A stretch of DNA of 64,000 nucleotides from PRO6 sp035565775 (GCA_035565775.1 DATMRW010000012.1:186001-250000); one strand, 5' to 3'. Shown: positions 42,703 through 52,828, numbered from the stretch's first letter. The notes: generated from the sequence alone by a model not told the origin. A program made the numbers and translations.

Positions 42703-43493
42703 ATGGCAACGACCTCGAATGGTCATTCCCCGGCTGTGCCGAACATCGTTCTGCATGTCGCGGACGTCTACAAGAACTTCGGCGGCCTGCACGCGCTCTC
42801 CGACATCGATCTGCAGATCGAGGAGGGCAAGACCCACGCGATCATCGGGCCGAACGGCGCCGGCAAGTCGACGCTGCTCAACGTGGTCATCGGCCGCCTT
42901 GCCCCGACCAGCGGCGCCGTCATCTTCGACGGCGCCAATCTCACCGGCAAGGCGCCGCATGAGATCAACCAGCTCGGCATCGCGCGGGTGTTCCAGACGC
43001 CGGAAATCTTCCCGGATCTGCCGATCCTCTACAACGTGATGGCGCCGGCCTTCGCCAAGCGGGATGGTGCGTTTCGCGTCAACATTTTTCGATCGGTGGA
43101 TGACGAGCGCGAGTTGCGCGACGAGGCCGAGGCGATTCTGGAGGATGTCGGCCTCATTCATCGCCGCGATGTCCACGCCGGGGTGCTGTCGCGCGGCGAC
43201 AAGCGGCGGCTGGAGCTGGCGATGTGCCTGATCCAGCATCCGCGCCTCTTGCTGCTCGACGAGCCGACCGCCGGCATGTCGCGGCACGACACCAACACGA
43301 CGATCGATCTTCTCAAGAAGATCAAGGCGCGGGGCATGACCAAGGTGATCATTGAGCACGACATGCACGTCGTGTTCTCGCTGGCGGACAAAATCTCGGT
43401 GCTGGCGCAAGGCCGCATCATCGCCGAAGGCCTGCCGCAGGATATGCGCACCGATCCCCGCGTGCAGGAAGCCTATCTTGGAGGAGCGGCGTA

Positions 43494-43494
<1 letters not shown>
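42703..43494 (+). CDS. livG: HAAT-family ABC transporter ATP-binding protein (LivG-like), Liv system 3
   Basis: A 263-residue ATPase with Walker A GPNGAGKSTLLN, signature LSRGDKRRLELAMCLI and Walker B LLLLDEPTAGMS. The H-loop is IEHDMHVVF. The signature form LSRGDKRRLE is typical of urea- and amide-type HAAT systems rather than classical LivG (LAYGQ). It follows an AGGAGAT site, and its stop overlaps the livF start (TAATG). Confidence 0.9.
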
Positions 43495-44258
<764 letters not shown>

Positions 44259-44460
44259 CGGGCGTAGCTGTCGTGCGATGAGCGATCTGCCGACGGAACA
44301 GGGCGCGCACGGCGGCAAAAAAATCCGGGTCGCGCGAGCGGCCCGGACAAGTTTTGGTGTGAGGAGTCTTCGGGTCTCCACTGCGGGAAGCGGTCTAGGG
44401 ACCGATGCCCGCAGGTCTTCGTCGTCAGTGCTCCTGTCGCGTGCAAGGCGGAGGGAGCGG

Positions 44461-44498
44461 CGGCTTGCCGTCCGGCGTGGGGGGCGGACGGCAAGCCG
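44461..44498. terminator. Bidirectional hairpin between convergent Liv-3 and Liv-4 operons
   Basis: A perfect 14-bp inverted repeat, 44461-44474 with 44485-44498, has a 10-nt loop. It stands in the 263-base gap between two convergent operons. T runs are weak on both sides, so it may combine termination with mRNA 3' protection. Confidence 0.6.
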
Positions 44499-44521
44499 TT
44501 CTCGCGGCTTGAGGCGGCGCC

Positions 44522-45676
44522 TTACCAGCCCTCAAGCACCTTCAGCTTGCCGCCGGTCCATTGGACGTAGCCGAAGGTGGTCGGGCCGGCGTGGTTCTTC
44601 GGTCCCCAGTTCAGCGGCGGCGTAAGGCCGGGCTTCCAGTTGCCGAGGCCTTCCAGCGCCTCGATCAGTTTGGCACGGGTCAGGTCCTTGCCGGCGGCTT
44701 CGGCGGCCTTGTGGAAGGCGATGGCGCCGGCCATGCCGAGATAGGGGTAGTAGCCCGGCTGAACCTTCGGCGCATACTTGGCCAAAATCTCGTTGGCCTG
44801 CTTCACCATCGGATCATCCATCGAGTCGACCGCGGTCATGATGTTGACGATCAGGCCGTCCGCCGCCGAGCCGGCAAGCTCGGTGAGGATCGGATCGCCC
44901 ATCGTGTTCATCGCGATGAACTGCGTCTTCCAGCCGAGCTTTTCGGCTTCCTTGAGCAGCAGTGCGCCCTGCTTGACGATGTTGAACATCAGCACGACAT
45001 CGGGCTTGGCGTCGCGCAGCGCAACGGCCTGAGCGGCGACATCGACATCGCTCGGCACATAGGTGGTCTCGGCAACCGGCGCCTTGCCCTTCGCCTTGAG
45101 GTAGGCGACCGCGCCATCGCGCTGATCCTTGCCGAACTGGTCGTTCTGGAAGAAGATCGCGATCTTTTCGGCCTTGAGTTTCTCCAGCGCATACTGCGCC
45201 ATGTTCTCGCCGATGGTCTGGCCGACCGGCAGCATGCCAAACACTTCCTTGTCGGTCGGCGCGTTGAGCTTCTCGTTGCTGCCGGCCGGATTGATCACCG
45301 GAATGCCGCGCTGGACCAGGAAGGGCAGCGTCGCGAGATTGGTCACGGTGCCGATGGTAGAGACGATGGCGAAGATGCCGTCGCGATCGACCAGCTTGCG
45401 GGCCACGGAGACGGCCTGCTGCGGATTGTAGCTGTCGTTCTCGACGATCCACTTGATCTTGCGGCCGTGAATGCCGCCCTGATCGTTGAGCCACTTGAAG
45501 TAGGCTTCGGTGCCTTCGCGCATCTGGTTGGCGCCGGCGGCAAAGCCGCTCTGCAGCGGCAGGTAGGATCCGATGGTGATGGTGTCTGCCGTGACGCCGT
45601 CCTTGGCGACTGCGCCGAGCGACGTCATGGCGAGCATCGCAAGGCCTGCCGCGCCCATCCCGATAGATTTTAGCAT
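44522..45676 (-). CDS. HAAT-family ABC transporter substrate-binding protein, Liv system 4
   Basis: A 384-residue binding protein with a Sec-type signal (MLKSIGMGAAGLAMLAMTSL, cleavage near AVAKD). The mature protein has the Peripla_BP_6 pattern: ITIGSYLPLQSGFAAGANQM, then IKWIVENDSYNPQQAVSVAR, then IAIFFQNDQFGKDQRDGAVA. Unusually for this window it is the last gene of its operon; its ATG lies inside the end of livF, a seven-base overlap. Its start codon being embedded in livF means its output depends on livF translation or an internal ribosome site. Confidence 0.88.
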   Translation of the reverse strand: MLKSIGMGAAGLAMLAMTSLGAVAKDGVTADTITIGSYLPLQSGFAAGANQMREGTEAYFKWLNDQGGIHGRKIKWIVENDSYNPQQAVSVARKLVDRDGIFAIVSTIGTVTNLATLPFLVQRGIPVINPAGSNEKLNAPTDKEVFGMLPVGQTIGENMAQYALEKLKAEKIAIFFQNDQFGKDQRDGAVAYLKAKGKAPVAETTYVPSDVDVAAQAVALRDAKPDVVLMFNIVKQGALLLKEAEKLGWKTQFIAMNTMGDPILTELAGSAADGLIVNIMTAVDSMDDPMVKQANEILAKYAPKVQPGYYPYLGMAGAIAFHKAAEAAGKDLTRAKLIEALEGLGNWKPGLTPPLNWGPKNHAGPTTFGYVQWTGGKLKVLEGW

Positions 45677-46404
45677 TGAACGTTCTCCCTCTCTTCCAAA
45701 CCCAGATAGGCGTCGGTGACGCCCTTGTTTTGTGACAGCGCCTCGGCGGTATCGCTGAGGGCGACTTGCCCCTTTTCCAGCACATAGGCGTGCGTAGAAA
45801 CCTTGAGCGCCTGGCGGGCGTTCTGCTCGACGAGCAGCACCGTGACGCCCATGGCGTTGATCTGCTTCACCAGCCGCAAAATCTCCGTGACGAGAACGGG
45901 CGAGAGGCCGAGCGACGGCTCGTCGAGCAGGAGGAGACGTGGGCGCGACATCATCGCGCGGCCGATGGCGACCATCTGCTGCTCCCCGCCGGACATCGTC
46001 GCCGCCGACTGATTGATGCGCTCGCGCAGGCGGGGGAACATCTCGAATACCTGTTCGAGATCGCTGGCGATGGCGGCGGTGTCGCGGCGCAGGTAAGCGC
46101 CCATCCGCAGGTTTTCCATCACCGAGAGGTCGGGGAAAAGCTGGCGGCCTTCCGGCACCAGCGCGATGCCGGCGGCGATCAGCTTCTCGGTGCTCCAGTT
46201 GGAGACATCCTCGCCGTTGAAGCGGATGGTGCCGCTGAACTTTGCGTCGATCGACTTCAGGATCGCGTTGAGCAGGGTCGATTTGCCCGCGCCATTGCTC
46301 CCGAGGATCGAGACGACCGAGCCTTCGGCGACGTCCATCGACAGGCCGCGCAGGGCGGCGACCGCGCCATAGGAAACGCGAAGATCGCGGATCTCAAGCA
46401 GCAT
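45670..46404 (-). CDS. livF: HAAT-family ABC transporter ATP-binding protein (LivF-like), Liv system 4
   Basis: A 244-residue ATPase with Walker A GSNGAGKSTLLN, signature MSGGEQQMVAIGRAMM and Walker B LLLLDEPSLGLSP; the switch is LLVEQNARQAL. The frame runs on to 46521, but that is inside livG; the ATG at 46404 (MLLEIRDLRVSYG) is the normal LivF start and overlaps the livG end by 11 bases. It overlaps the binding-protein gene downstream. Confidence 0.92.
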   Translation of the reverse strand: MLLEIRDLRVSYGAVAALRGLSMDVAEGSVVSILGSNGAGKSTLLNAILKSIDAKFSGTIRFNGEDVSNWSTEKLIAAGIALVPEGRQLFPDLSVMENLRMGAYLRRDTAAIASDLEQVFEMFPRLRERINQSAATMSGGEQQMVAIGRAMMSRPRLLLLDEPSLGLSPVLVTEILRLVKQINAMGVTVLLVEQNARQALKVSTHAYVLEKGQVALSDTAEALSQNKGVTDAYLGLEERENVQC

Positions 46405-47182
46405 CGCTGTCCTCCTCACCGAGATAGGCCATGATGACCTTGGGGTTCTTGCGGACGACGGCGGGCACGTCCTGCGTGATGACCTCGCCGTGATCGAGCA
46501 CCAAAAGTTCGTCGCAGACATTCATAACGAGCGACATGTCGTGCTCGACAAGGATGATCGTGATCTTCTTGGTGTCGCGCAGATCGCGCAGCACATCGGC
46601 GAGCGCCTTGGTCTCGTCGGGATTGAGCCCGGCGGCGGGCTCGTCGAGCAGCAGGAGGCGCGGCTCGGTCACAAGTGCGCGCGCCAGCTCGACGCGCTTT
46701 TGGACGCCGTAGGCGAGCGTCGCGACCGTGCGGTCGGCGACCTCTGCGATCCCCATCAGCGCCAGCGCGGCGTGCGCCCGTTCCCTCGCGTCGCGCAGCG
46801 CCTTGCGGGCGGACGGAAGGCCGAGCAGATCCGCAATGCTCGAGACCGGCGTGTTGCTCAACGCGCCGATCAACACGTTGTCCAGCGCCGTCTCGACACC
46901 GAACAGTTCGAGGTTCTGGAACGTGCGCGCGATGCCGAGTGAGGACATTGCGTGCAGCGGCTGGTCGAGAACCCTGGTTTCGCCGAACATGATGCTGCCG
47001 GTATTCGGGGTGTAGATCCGCGTCAGGCAGTTGAGCAGCGTCGTCTTGCCCGCTCCGTTCGGGCCGATGAGGCCGAAGATCGAGGCGGGCGGCACCGAGA
47101 AGGTCACGTCCTTCAGCGCCTTGAGGCCGGCGAAGGACAGCGACAGGTCGCGGACGAAAAGGTGGGGAGTCCGATCAGTCAT
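46394..47182 (-). CDS. livG: HAAT-family ABC transporter ATP-binding protein (LivG-like), Liv system 4
   Basis: A 262-residue ATPase with Walker A GPNGAGKTTLLN, signature LAYGVQKRVELARALV and Walker B LLLLDEPAAGLN. The H-loop is VEHDMSLVM, and LivG-type signature elements are intact. It overlaps livM upstream by eight bases and livF downstream by 11. Confidence 0.92.
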   Translation of the reverse strand: MTDRTPHLFVRDLSLSFAGLKALKDVTFSVPPASIFGLIGPNGAGKTTLLNCLTRIYTPNTGSIMFGETRVLDQPLHAMSSLGIARTFQNLELFGVETALDNVLIGALSNTPVSSIADLLGLPSARKALRDARERAHAALALMGIAEVADRTVATLAYGVQKRVELARALVTEPRLLLLDEPAAGLNPDETKALADVLRDLRDTKKITIILVEHDMSLVMNVCDELLVLDHGEVITQDVPAVVRKNPKVIMAYLGEEDSDAA

Positions 47183-48158
47183 GGCTGCGTCCTTCCGGCA
47201 GGGCGGAGGAGGTCTTGAGCGCGCGGCGACGCTGGATGCCGGTCCACACCCGTTTCGGCAGGCTGGCGAGACCGTGCGGCAGGAAGCGCATGAACAGCAC
47301 GAGCAGCACGCCGTAGATCACCATCTGCAGGCTTTTGAACTCGCGCAGAAATTCCGGCGCAACTGTGAGATAGATGCCGCCGAGCACTGCACCGACCGGT
47401 GAGAGAATTCCGCCGATCACCGCCATCGTCAGGAAGCTGAGCGAGGTGATGAGCGAGAAGGTCTCGGTGGCGAGGTGGCCGATCATGTGGGCATAGAGCG
47501 CGCCGGAAATTCCGGTGAGGAATGCGCTCAGCGTGAATGCGGCGGTGAGGTAGCGCGCACGGTTGACGCCGAACGATGCGGCGGCGAGCGGGCTCAGCTT
47601 CAGCGCGATCAGGCGGCGGCCGAAGCGGGTCTTCGGCAGCCGTACCGTGAGCAGGAAGAACGGCACGACGATTGCGAGGATGATGTAGTAATAGCCGAAG
47701 TCGTCGGTGAACTCGTGGCCGGCAAGGCTCGGCCGCGGCACGAACATGCCCTGACGGCCGCCGGTGAGGGATTCCCACTCGAACAGCGTCTGCTGTACGA
47801 TCAACGCAAAGCCGAGGGTGGCGATGGCGAGATAGTGTCCCTGCACGCGCAGCGCTGGGATCGCGACCAGCGCGCCGAAGACGGCGGCGACGATGCCCCC
47901 GAACAGCACGCCGACGAGGAACGGCGCGCCGGTCTTCGTCACCAGGATGGCGGATGCGAAGGCGCCGAGCGCCCAGAAGCCCGCATGGCCGATCGAGATC
48001 TGGCCGGCATAGCCGATCAGGATCACGAGTGAGAGGGCGATCAAGGTGTAGATCAGCGCCGTGTTGAGCAAAAAGTGCTCGTAGTGGCTGCCGGCGAATG
48101 GCAGCGCGAGGAGCACGACGGCGGCGAGCGCGTAACCTGCAATTCGTGGAAGGCTCAT
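47175..48158 (-). CDS. livM: HAAT-family ABC transporter permease (LivM-like), Liv system 4
   Basis: A 327-residue permease with about ten transmembrane helices. The LivM hallmark GYAGQISIGHAGFWALGAFAS is near residue 50, and the coupling loop RFGRRLIALKLSPLAAASFG near 180. The C-terminus reads LPHGLASLPKRVW. It begins four bases after the livH stop. Confidence 0.92.
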   Translation of the reverse strand: MSLPRIAGYALAAVVLLALPFAGSHYEHFLLNTALIYTLIALSLVILIGYAGQISIGHAGFWALGAFASAILVTKTGAPFLVGVLFGGIVAAVFGALVAIPALRVQGHYLAIATLGFALIVQQTLFEWESLTGGRQGMFVPRPSLAGHEFTDDFGYYYIILAIVVPFFLLTVRLPKTRFGRRLIALKLSPLAAASFGVNRARYLTAAFTLSAFLTGISGALYAHMIGHLATETFSLITSLSFLTMAVIGGILSPVGAVLGGIYLTVAPEFLREFKSLQMVIYGVLLVLFMRFLPHGLASLPKRVWTGIQRRRALKTSSALPEGRSHD

Positions 48159-48162
48159 GATC

Positions 48163-49032
48163 TCATACCTTCTTGATGCCGCTGCGGCCGAACAGGCCGG
48201 TCGGGCGGATCATGAGAACGAGGATGATGATGCAGAAGGCGAAGGTGTCTTTGAACGCGGTCGACACCAGCGCCCCGAACATGGTTTCGAGCAGCCCGAT
48301 GACGAGGCCGCCGAGCACGGCGCCAGGCAGGCTGTTGAAGCCGCCGAGGATTGCGCCGGCAAAGGCCTTGAGCAGCACCGCGACCATCATCTCGAAGTCG
48401 AGGAAGGTCATCGGTGCGGTGAGCACGCCGGCGACGCCGCCGATGGCGCCGGCGAGGCCCCACGACATCATCCAGACGCGCGGCACGCTGATGCCCATGA
48501 GCCGCGCGGCGCGGCGGTTCATGCTCGCTGCGCGCATCGCGGTGCCCTCGCGAGTCTTTTCGAAGAACAGATAGAGCGAGCCCATCACGAGCACGGCGAC
48601 GACGATCATGCCGACACTGTTGGAGGCGACGCGAGCGCCGAGCAGGTCCATAGGCTCCTTGCTGAAGAGCGAGGGGAATGTATGGGGGTCGTACCCCCAG
48701 ATCGCGCCGGCGAGATTGTTGAAGATGATGAAGAGGCCGATTGTGACGATCAGCAGGTTGACCGGCGGATCAGTCGCAATCGGCTGAATGATGACGCGCT
48801 CGATCACGGCCCCGAGCAGGAAGCCGATCGGCAGGCTCAGCAGGAACACGAGAAGAACCGGCAGGCCGAGGCCGTGGAGCAGCGCGAAACACAGGAACGT
48901 CGTGAACATTGCCATTTCGCCCTGAGCGAAATTGACGACGTCCGTCGCCTTGTGGATCAGCACCATGGCGAGCGCGAGCAGTGCATAGACGCTCCCGATC
49001 GCCAGCCCTGAAATGATGAGTTGAACGATCAC
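48163..49032 (-). CDS. livH: HAAT-family ABC transporter permease (LivH-like), Liv system 4
   Basis: A 289-residue permease with about eight transmembrane helices. The N-terminal region LALAMVLIHKATDVVNFAQGE matches LivH, and the coupling loop reads AMRAASMNRRAARLMGISV near 165. It starts at a GTG (49032) only 14 bases after the hydrolase stop, with no clear ribosome site of its own, consistent with reinitiation. The permease therefore belongs to the hydrolase-RidA transcript. Confidence 0.9.
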   Translation of the reverse strand: MIVQLIISGLAIGSVYALLALAMVLIHKATDVVNFAQGEMAMFTTFLCFALLHGLGLPVLLVFLLSLPIGFLLGAVIERVIIQPIATDPPVNLLIVTIGLFIIFNNLAGAIWGYDPHTFPSLFSKEPMDLLGARVASNSVGMIVVAVLVMGSLYLFFEKTREGTAMRAASMNRRAARLMGISVPRVWMMSWGLAGAIGGVAGVLTAPMTFLDFEMMVAVLLKAFAGAILGGFNSLPGAVLGGLVIGLLETMFGALVSTAFKDTFAFCIIILVLMIRPTGLFGRSGIKKV

Positions 49033-49046
49033 GGATGCACCGATGC

Positions 49047-49847
49047 TTAGCTGGTTTTGGTGACAGTGTTCAGATAGTCGAGCAGCGCGGCGTTGAACGT
49101 CTCCGGATCAACCTGCGAGACGGCGTGTCCGCCCTTTTCGAACACCACGAGCTTGGCCCCCGGAATCTTCTTCGCGAGTTCTTCCGAGAAGTAGAGCGGC
49201 GTCAGAAAATCGTCGCGCGCGCACATCACGCAGGTCGGCACGTTGATGAGATGCAACTCGCTCGTGCGGTCGAAGTCGATGATGGCCTGGCAGCGGCTCG
49301 CGGCGATGCTGGCGCCCGGGAAGCTTGCCTTGGTCGCCTGATCGAGCGCGGCGAGCTTGTCGGGATTGCCGTTCACCCACCAGTCCGGATAGAGCAGCGC
49401 CGGGCTAAGCGAGATGTAGTCGTCGACGCCGTTCTGCAGCAGGGCCTTGCGCGCTTTCATCACGCGGCCCATGAAGGCGTCGGTCTTGGTCCAGGAGGCA
49501 TAGAGCACCATGCTCGCGAGGCGCTCGGGCGCAATGACGCCGAGGGTCTGACCGATTGCGCCGCCGGTGGAATGGCCGACGAGATGGGCGCGGTCGAGCT
49601 TGAGATGGTCCATCAGCGCCAGCACGTCGGCGCTCATCTGGTCGAGCGAGTAGTCAATCTCCGAGCGGGTGCTCTGCCCGGTGCCGCGATGATCGTGCAG
49701 GATGACGCGGTAGTGCGGTGTCAGCGCATCGAGCTGCGCCTTCCAGTAGCTGCCGGTGCCGCCGAGGCCGGGGACGAGCAAAACCGCGGGGCCCTCGCCA
49801 TGCTCCTCGTAGTAGAGCTGACCATCCTGAATGGGTGCAAACGGCAT
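49047..49847 (-). CDS. RutD-like alpha/beta-hydrolase
   Basis: A 266-residue hydrolase closely resembling aminoacrylate hydrolase RutD along its length. It has VPGLGGTGSYWKAQLDAL, DHRGTGQST and the nucleophile elbow GHSTGG with Ser93. A LLYPDWW segment follows, and the C-terminal GGHAVSQVDPETFNAALL carries the catalytic His. It sits four bases after the RidA/RutC-like gene and before a complete Liv operon. The pyrimidine genes rutA and rutB are absent, so a different source of an aminoacrylate-like or carbamate-like intermediate is implied. The paralogue at 18586-19395 sits in the MarR-controlled cluster. Confidence 0.85.
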   Translation of the reverse strand: MPFAPIQDGQLYYEEHGEGPAVLLVPGLGGTGSYWKAQLDALTPHYRVILHDHRGTGQSTRSEIDYSLDQMSADVLALMDHLKLDRAHLVGHSTGGAIGQTLGVIAPERLASMVLYASWTKTDAFMGRVMKARKALLQNGVDDYISLSPALLYPDWWVNGNPDKLAALDQATKASFPGASIAASRCQAIIDFDRTSELHLINVPTCVMCARDDFLTPLYFSEELAKKIPGAKLVVFEKGGHAVSQVDPETFNAALLDYLNTVTKTS

Positions 49848-49851
49848 CGTC

Positions 49852-50238
49852 TTAGTCCTTCAGGTGCGCGATCGAGCAGATCTCGACGAGAAATTCCGGG
49901 CGCACCAGTTCGGCCTGAATGCAATAGCGGGCAGGAGGATTGTTCGGGAAGTACTCGCCATACACCGCGTTCATGGCTTTGTAGTCCTTGAGGTCTTTCA
50001 GGAAGATCGAGTTGAAGACGATGTCTTCCATGGTGCCGCCGGCGGTTTCGACGACAGACTTGATCGTCTGCAAAACCGCGTGCGTCTGTGCGGCGACATC
50101 GTTCGGGCCGATCACCTGGCCATCGGCGCCGATCGCCAGCATGCCTGAGGTGTAAACGGTGTTGCCGGCCTTGGTGCCCGGGGAATAGGGCGCGAGCGGC
50201 GGCGGCGATCCGGCTGGAACGATGATTTCCTTGGGCAT
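49852..50238 (-). CDS. RidA/RutC-like enamine/imine deaminase
   Basis: A 128-residue protein of the YjgF/YER057c/UK114 family, standard length. Conserved parts are LAPYSPGTKAGNTVYTSGML near residue 15, an AQTHAVLQTIKSVVETAG helix, and the C-terminal PARYCIQAELVRPEFLVEI with the family's arginine. RidA hydrolyses reactive enamines; RutC is the member specialised for aminoacrylate. The start at 50238 follows AGGAGAC; the frame further upstream is unlikely coding. Pairing with a RutD-like hydrolase suggests the two act in sequence on an enamine from an imported nitrogen compound. Confidence 0.88.
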   Translation of the reverse strand: MPKEIIVPAGSPPPLAPYSPGTKAGNTVYTSGMLAIGADGQVIGPNDVAAQTHAVLQTIKSVVETAGGTMEDIVFNSIFLKDLKDYKAMNAVYGEYFPNNPPARYCIQAELVRPEFLVEICSIAHLKD

Positions 50239-50445
50239 GGTCGTCTCCTGGCTTGGTACGAAATTCCGCAGCGCAGCAATTTTTGCCTGCTGAAGTGGTC
50301 GTGTGTTCGTCAGTGTTGCCATGACCATGGCGACGACGTTCGGGCATTGGAAGCACAATATGAACCACACCGCGTTGCCCAAATGGCAACACGTACCAGG
50401 GCGTGAAAACATCGGATGATCATGCTGATTGCGGCTATGGATTGC

Positions 50446-51450
50446 TTATCGGCTGTCTGACTTGGCGACCTTGTTGCCACGCTTCGATTTCGTTGTGCGG
50501 CGCAGCGACGAAGCGTTGTCCTTGCGCGTGCGCCTGGTAAAGATCGGATCGAGCGGCGGTAGCGCGCGCAGATAGGCGAGGGTGTGTTCGAGAAAACCGC
50601 GCGCGGCGCTCGACAGGGTGCGATTGCGATGAATGCAGATCTGCATCTGCGCGTCGGCAAGTTCGGGATCGTTGACGGGGATCGCGCAAAGCTGGCCTGC
50701 GGCAAGTTCGCGCCGAACCAGGGTGCGCGGCAGAATGGCGATGGCATTGCCGGTGCGCGCCACCGCTTTCATCATCTCGAAGGAATTTGTCCGCAGCGCC
50801 TCCCGCACCTCCAGCCCGTGTCTGAAGGCCACGGCATCGACCAGCCGCCGCAGGCCAAAGGAGGCTTCCGGCAGGGCGACCTTGTGCTTGAACACTTCGG
50901 CGACGGACAACATCCTTGCATCGGCAAGCTCATGGAAGGGGGCGAGCACTGCATAGGATGGAAATGGATGCGAGAGCGCGATGTCGATCTCGGGCCGCGG
51001 CTGGGCGTTGTAGGTGATGCCGATGTCGACCTGATCAGAGATCACCTGCTCCAGAATCTGGCGGGAGCTATGGGTGGTGACGCTGAATGAAATGTTTGGA
51101 AACAGCGCGAGAAAGCCCGACATGATTTCCGGCAGAAGGTCGGCGACGATGCCCTCGATGGTCGCGATTTTCACTTCGCCGCGGTGCAGGTCGCGCAGAT
51201 CGTCAACCTGCGACTTGAGGCGTTCGAGGTCGCGAAACATCGTGCGGGTGTGCTGCGCGAGGAGATGGCCGGCGGGCGTCAGCACGACGCCGGTGGTGCG
51301 CCGCTCCAGCAGGGGCGCATCGAATTCATGCTCGAGCTTGCTGATCTGGCGGCTCAGCGCCGAGGCTGCGACGTGAACCCGCTCGGCCGCCTGACGGATC
51401 GAGCCGGAAACCGCGACCTCGTGGAAATAGCGTAGGGCCGTCAGATTCAT
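50446..51450 (-). CDS. LysR-type transcriptional regulator
   Basis: A 334-residue regulator. The N-terminal winged helix contains ALRYFHEVAVSGSIRQAAERV and SALSRQISKLEHEFDAPLLER, typical of LysR. The effector-binding domain covers about 90-295. A basic C-terminal tail (SLRRTTKSKRGNKVAKSD) is unusual. It lies upstream of the ridA-hydrolase-Liv-4 operon on the same strand, with 207 bases between them, so it is the likely activator although it is not divergent as most LysR genes are. Confidence 0.88.
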   Translation of the reverse strand: MNLTALRYFHEVAVSGSIRQAAERVHVAASALSRQISKLEHEFDAPLLERRTTGVVLTPAGHLLAQHTRTMFRDLERLKSQVDDLRDLHRGEVKIATIEGIVADLLPEIMSGFLALFPNISFSVTTHSSRQILEQVISDQVDIGITYNAQPRPEIDIALSHPFPSYAVLAPFHELADARMLSVAEVFKHKVALPEASFGLRRLVDAVAFRHGLEVREALRTNSFEMMKAVARTGNAIAILPRTLVRRELAAGQLCAIPVNDPELADAQMQICIHRNRTLSSAARGFLEHTLAYLRALPPLDPIFTRRTRKDNASSLRRTTKSKRGNKVAKSDSR

Positions 51451-51553
51451 CGAACGTCACTCCTTTGGCTTTCCCTGCAGGTTACGGGCTTGTGCCTGCG
51501 CCGCACCGGTTCTGTCCAGTGTTTCGTTTGCGCGGGAGAGGGCGGCGCCGCCT

Positions 51554-52276
51554 TCAGCGATGCAGGGCGAGCACCGTCAGGTTGCCCGTGCCGTAGGCGC
51601 CGGTGTCGATATTGATGCGATTGGGCTGCACGTCGATGTGCAGAACCGGCGTGTGGCCATGGACGATGTACTTGCCGAAATCGTCGCGGCAATTGAGGAA
51701 CTCGCCGCGGATCCACATCAGGTCCCGGTCGTTCTGCTCGGTCAGCGGCACGCCCGGACGCACCCCGGCATGGGTGAAATAAAAATCGCCGAAAATGAAA
51801 AACGATTGCAAGTCATCGAGGAACCGGCGGTGGGCCTGCGGCATTGCTTCAATCAGGGCATCGACCAGAGCGGGCTGACTGTCAGGGCCGGGATTGAACG
51901 GCGCATGGATTCCATAAGATTTGAGCGTTTGCAGCCCGCCGAGCTGGGGCCAATAGTCGATCCAGCGGCGATGGTTCAAAAGGTCGAGAAGCAGTCCTTC
52001 GTGATTTCCCTTCAGGAAAACAGAGCGATGGCGCGCGCCCCATTCGATCAGCATCTGGATGACGCGGCGGCTGTCTGGGCCGCGGTCGATGTAGTCGCCG
52101 AGAAAGACGTGGAGCCTGTCGGCTGCGGGATGGGTGAGGTGATGGGCTTCGATTTCATCGAGCGCGGCCGCAAGCAAATCCACGCAGCCGTGGATGTCAG
52201 AGAGCGCATAGACCGTCATGCCCGGCGGCGGCAGCGGGCGTCGCATCGTGGCGGGAAAGGGATTGGCGATGAGCAC
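51554..52276 (-). CDS. PPP-family metallophosphoesterase (bacteriophage-lambda-type serine/threonine phosphatase)
   Basis: A 240-residue phosphoesterase with all PPP motifs in order: SDIHGC, GDYIDRGPDS, LKGNHEG, a THAGVRPG segment and HGHTP. Such bacterial enzymes dephosphorylate proteins or diadenosine polyphosphates. The start is taken at GTG 52276, which has AAGGG nine bases upstream; ATG 52246 and ATG 52219 are alternatives. It is an isolated gene between the LysR gene and a divergent small gene; no clear partner is seen. Confidence 0.85.
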   Translation of the reverse strand: MLIANPFPATMRRPLPPPGMTVYALSDIHGCVDLLAAALDEIEAHHLTHPAADRLHVFLGDYIDRGPDSRRVIQMLIEWGARHRSVFLKGNHEGLLLDLLNHRRWIDYWPQLGGLQTLKSYGIHAPFNPGPDSQPALVDALIEAMPQAHRRFLDDLQSFFIFGDFYFTHAGVRPGVPLTEQNDRDLMWIRGEFLNCRDDFGKYIVHGHTPVLHIDVQPNRINIDTGAYGTGNLTVLALHR

Positions 52277-52445
52277 GCAAACAACCCTTCTTCTCGTTGC
52301 GCCGAGGCTGGTTCCATCGAACCGAAACTATTCTGCGAACTTATATTGTACTGTGGGTAATCCCGATCCTGTAAAGTAAACCACCCGTGCGATACGGCAA
52401 AGCGCACAGCCAGAAAGCCACTTTGCTCACCGAGGTGAGGTTAAA

Positions 52446-52820
52446 ATGCTAGGAATTTTTGGCGGATCGAACACCAAGCCCTATTTCCGAACCCGTTCGA
52501 AAGAACGGGACCGGCAATCGGACGCCGTAAGCGTCGGATTGATCTCGCAGGCGATCGAGCAGGCACTTGCTGCCGCGTGTGCGGAAAGCGAGGGGCTGCG
52601 CCGGCGGCTCGACGACATCACGGCGCGGGCGGCGGTGACGAATGGCAATGGCGACGATGAGTATCTGACGCGCGAGGGCGCGGATGTCCATCTGCTCGAT
52701 ATGCTGGACGAGCAGATGCGCGCTGCCGAAGCGCGACTCGATCAGATCGAAGCCAACGTCAGGCATTTCCAGTTCTTGCAGGACGAGCTTCTCAGGCGCT
52801 TTCCGGCCACGCGGTCGTAG
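52446..52820 (+). CDS. Small helical conserved protein of unknown function
   Basis: A 124-residue protein starting after a good GAGGTGAGG ribosome site. The N-terminus (GIFGGSNTKPYFRTRSK) is basic and disordered-looking. The remainder is two Ala/Glu/Arg-rich helices (about 33-60 and 80-118) with heptad character. There is no signal peptide, membrane segment or metal motif. It is divergent from the phosphatase and ends eight bases before the convergent ABC gene. I do not recognise a named family. Confidence 0.72.
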   Translation: MLGIFGGSNTKPYFRTRSKERDRQSDAVSVGLISQAIEQALAAACAESEGLRRRLDDITARAAVTNGNGDDEYLTREGADVHLLDMLDEQMRAAEARLDQIEANVRHFQFLQDELLRRFPATRS

Positions 52821-52828
52821 GCGTCCCG

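Noticed and set aside
41557..43410. A 617-codon minus-strand ORF, rich in His, Asp, Glu and Arg
   Set aside because: It spans two clear genes (livM and livG of system 3) in antisense and has shadow-like composition.
44259..44521. A possible small gene between Liv-3 and Liv-4 (frame 44248-44625)
   Set aside because: The frame overlaps the livF end and the binding-protein gene, crosses the 14-bp hairpin, and is Arg/Ser-rich in a non-protein-like way.
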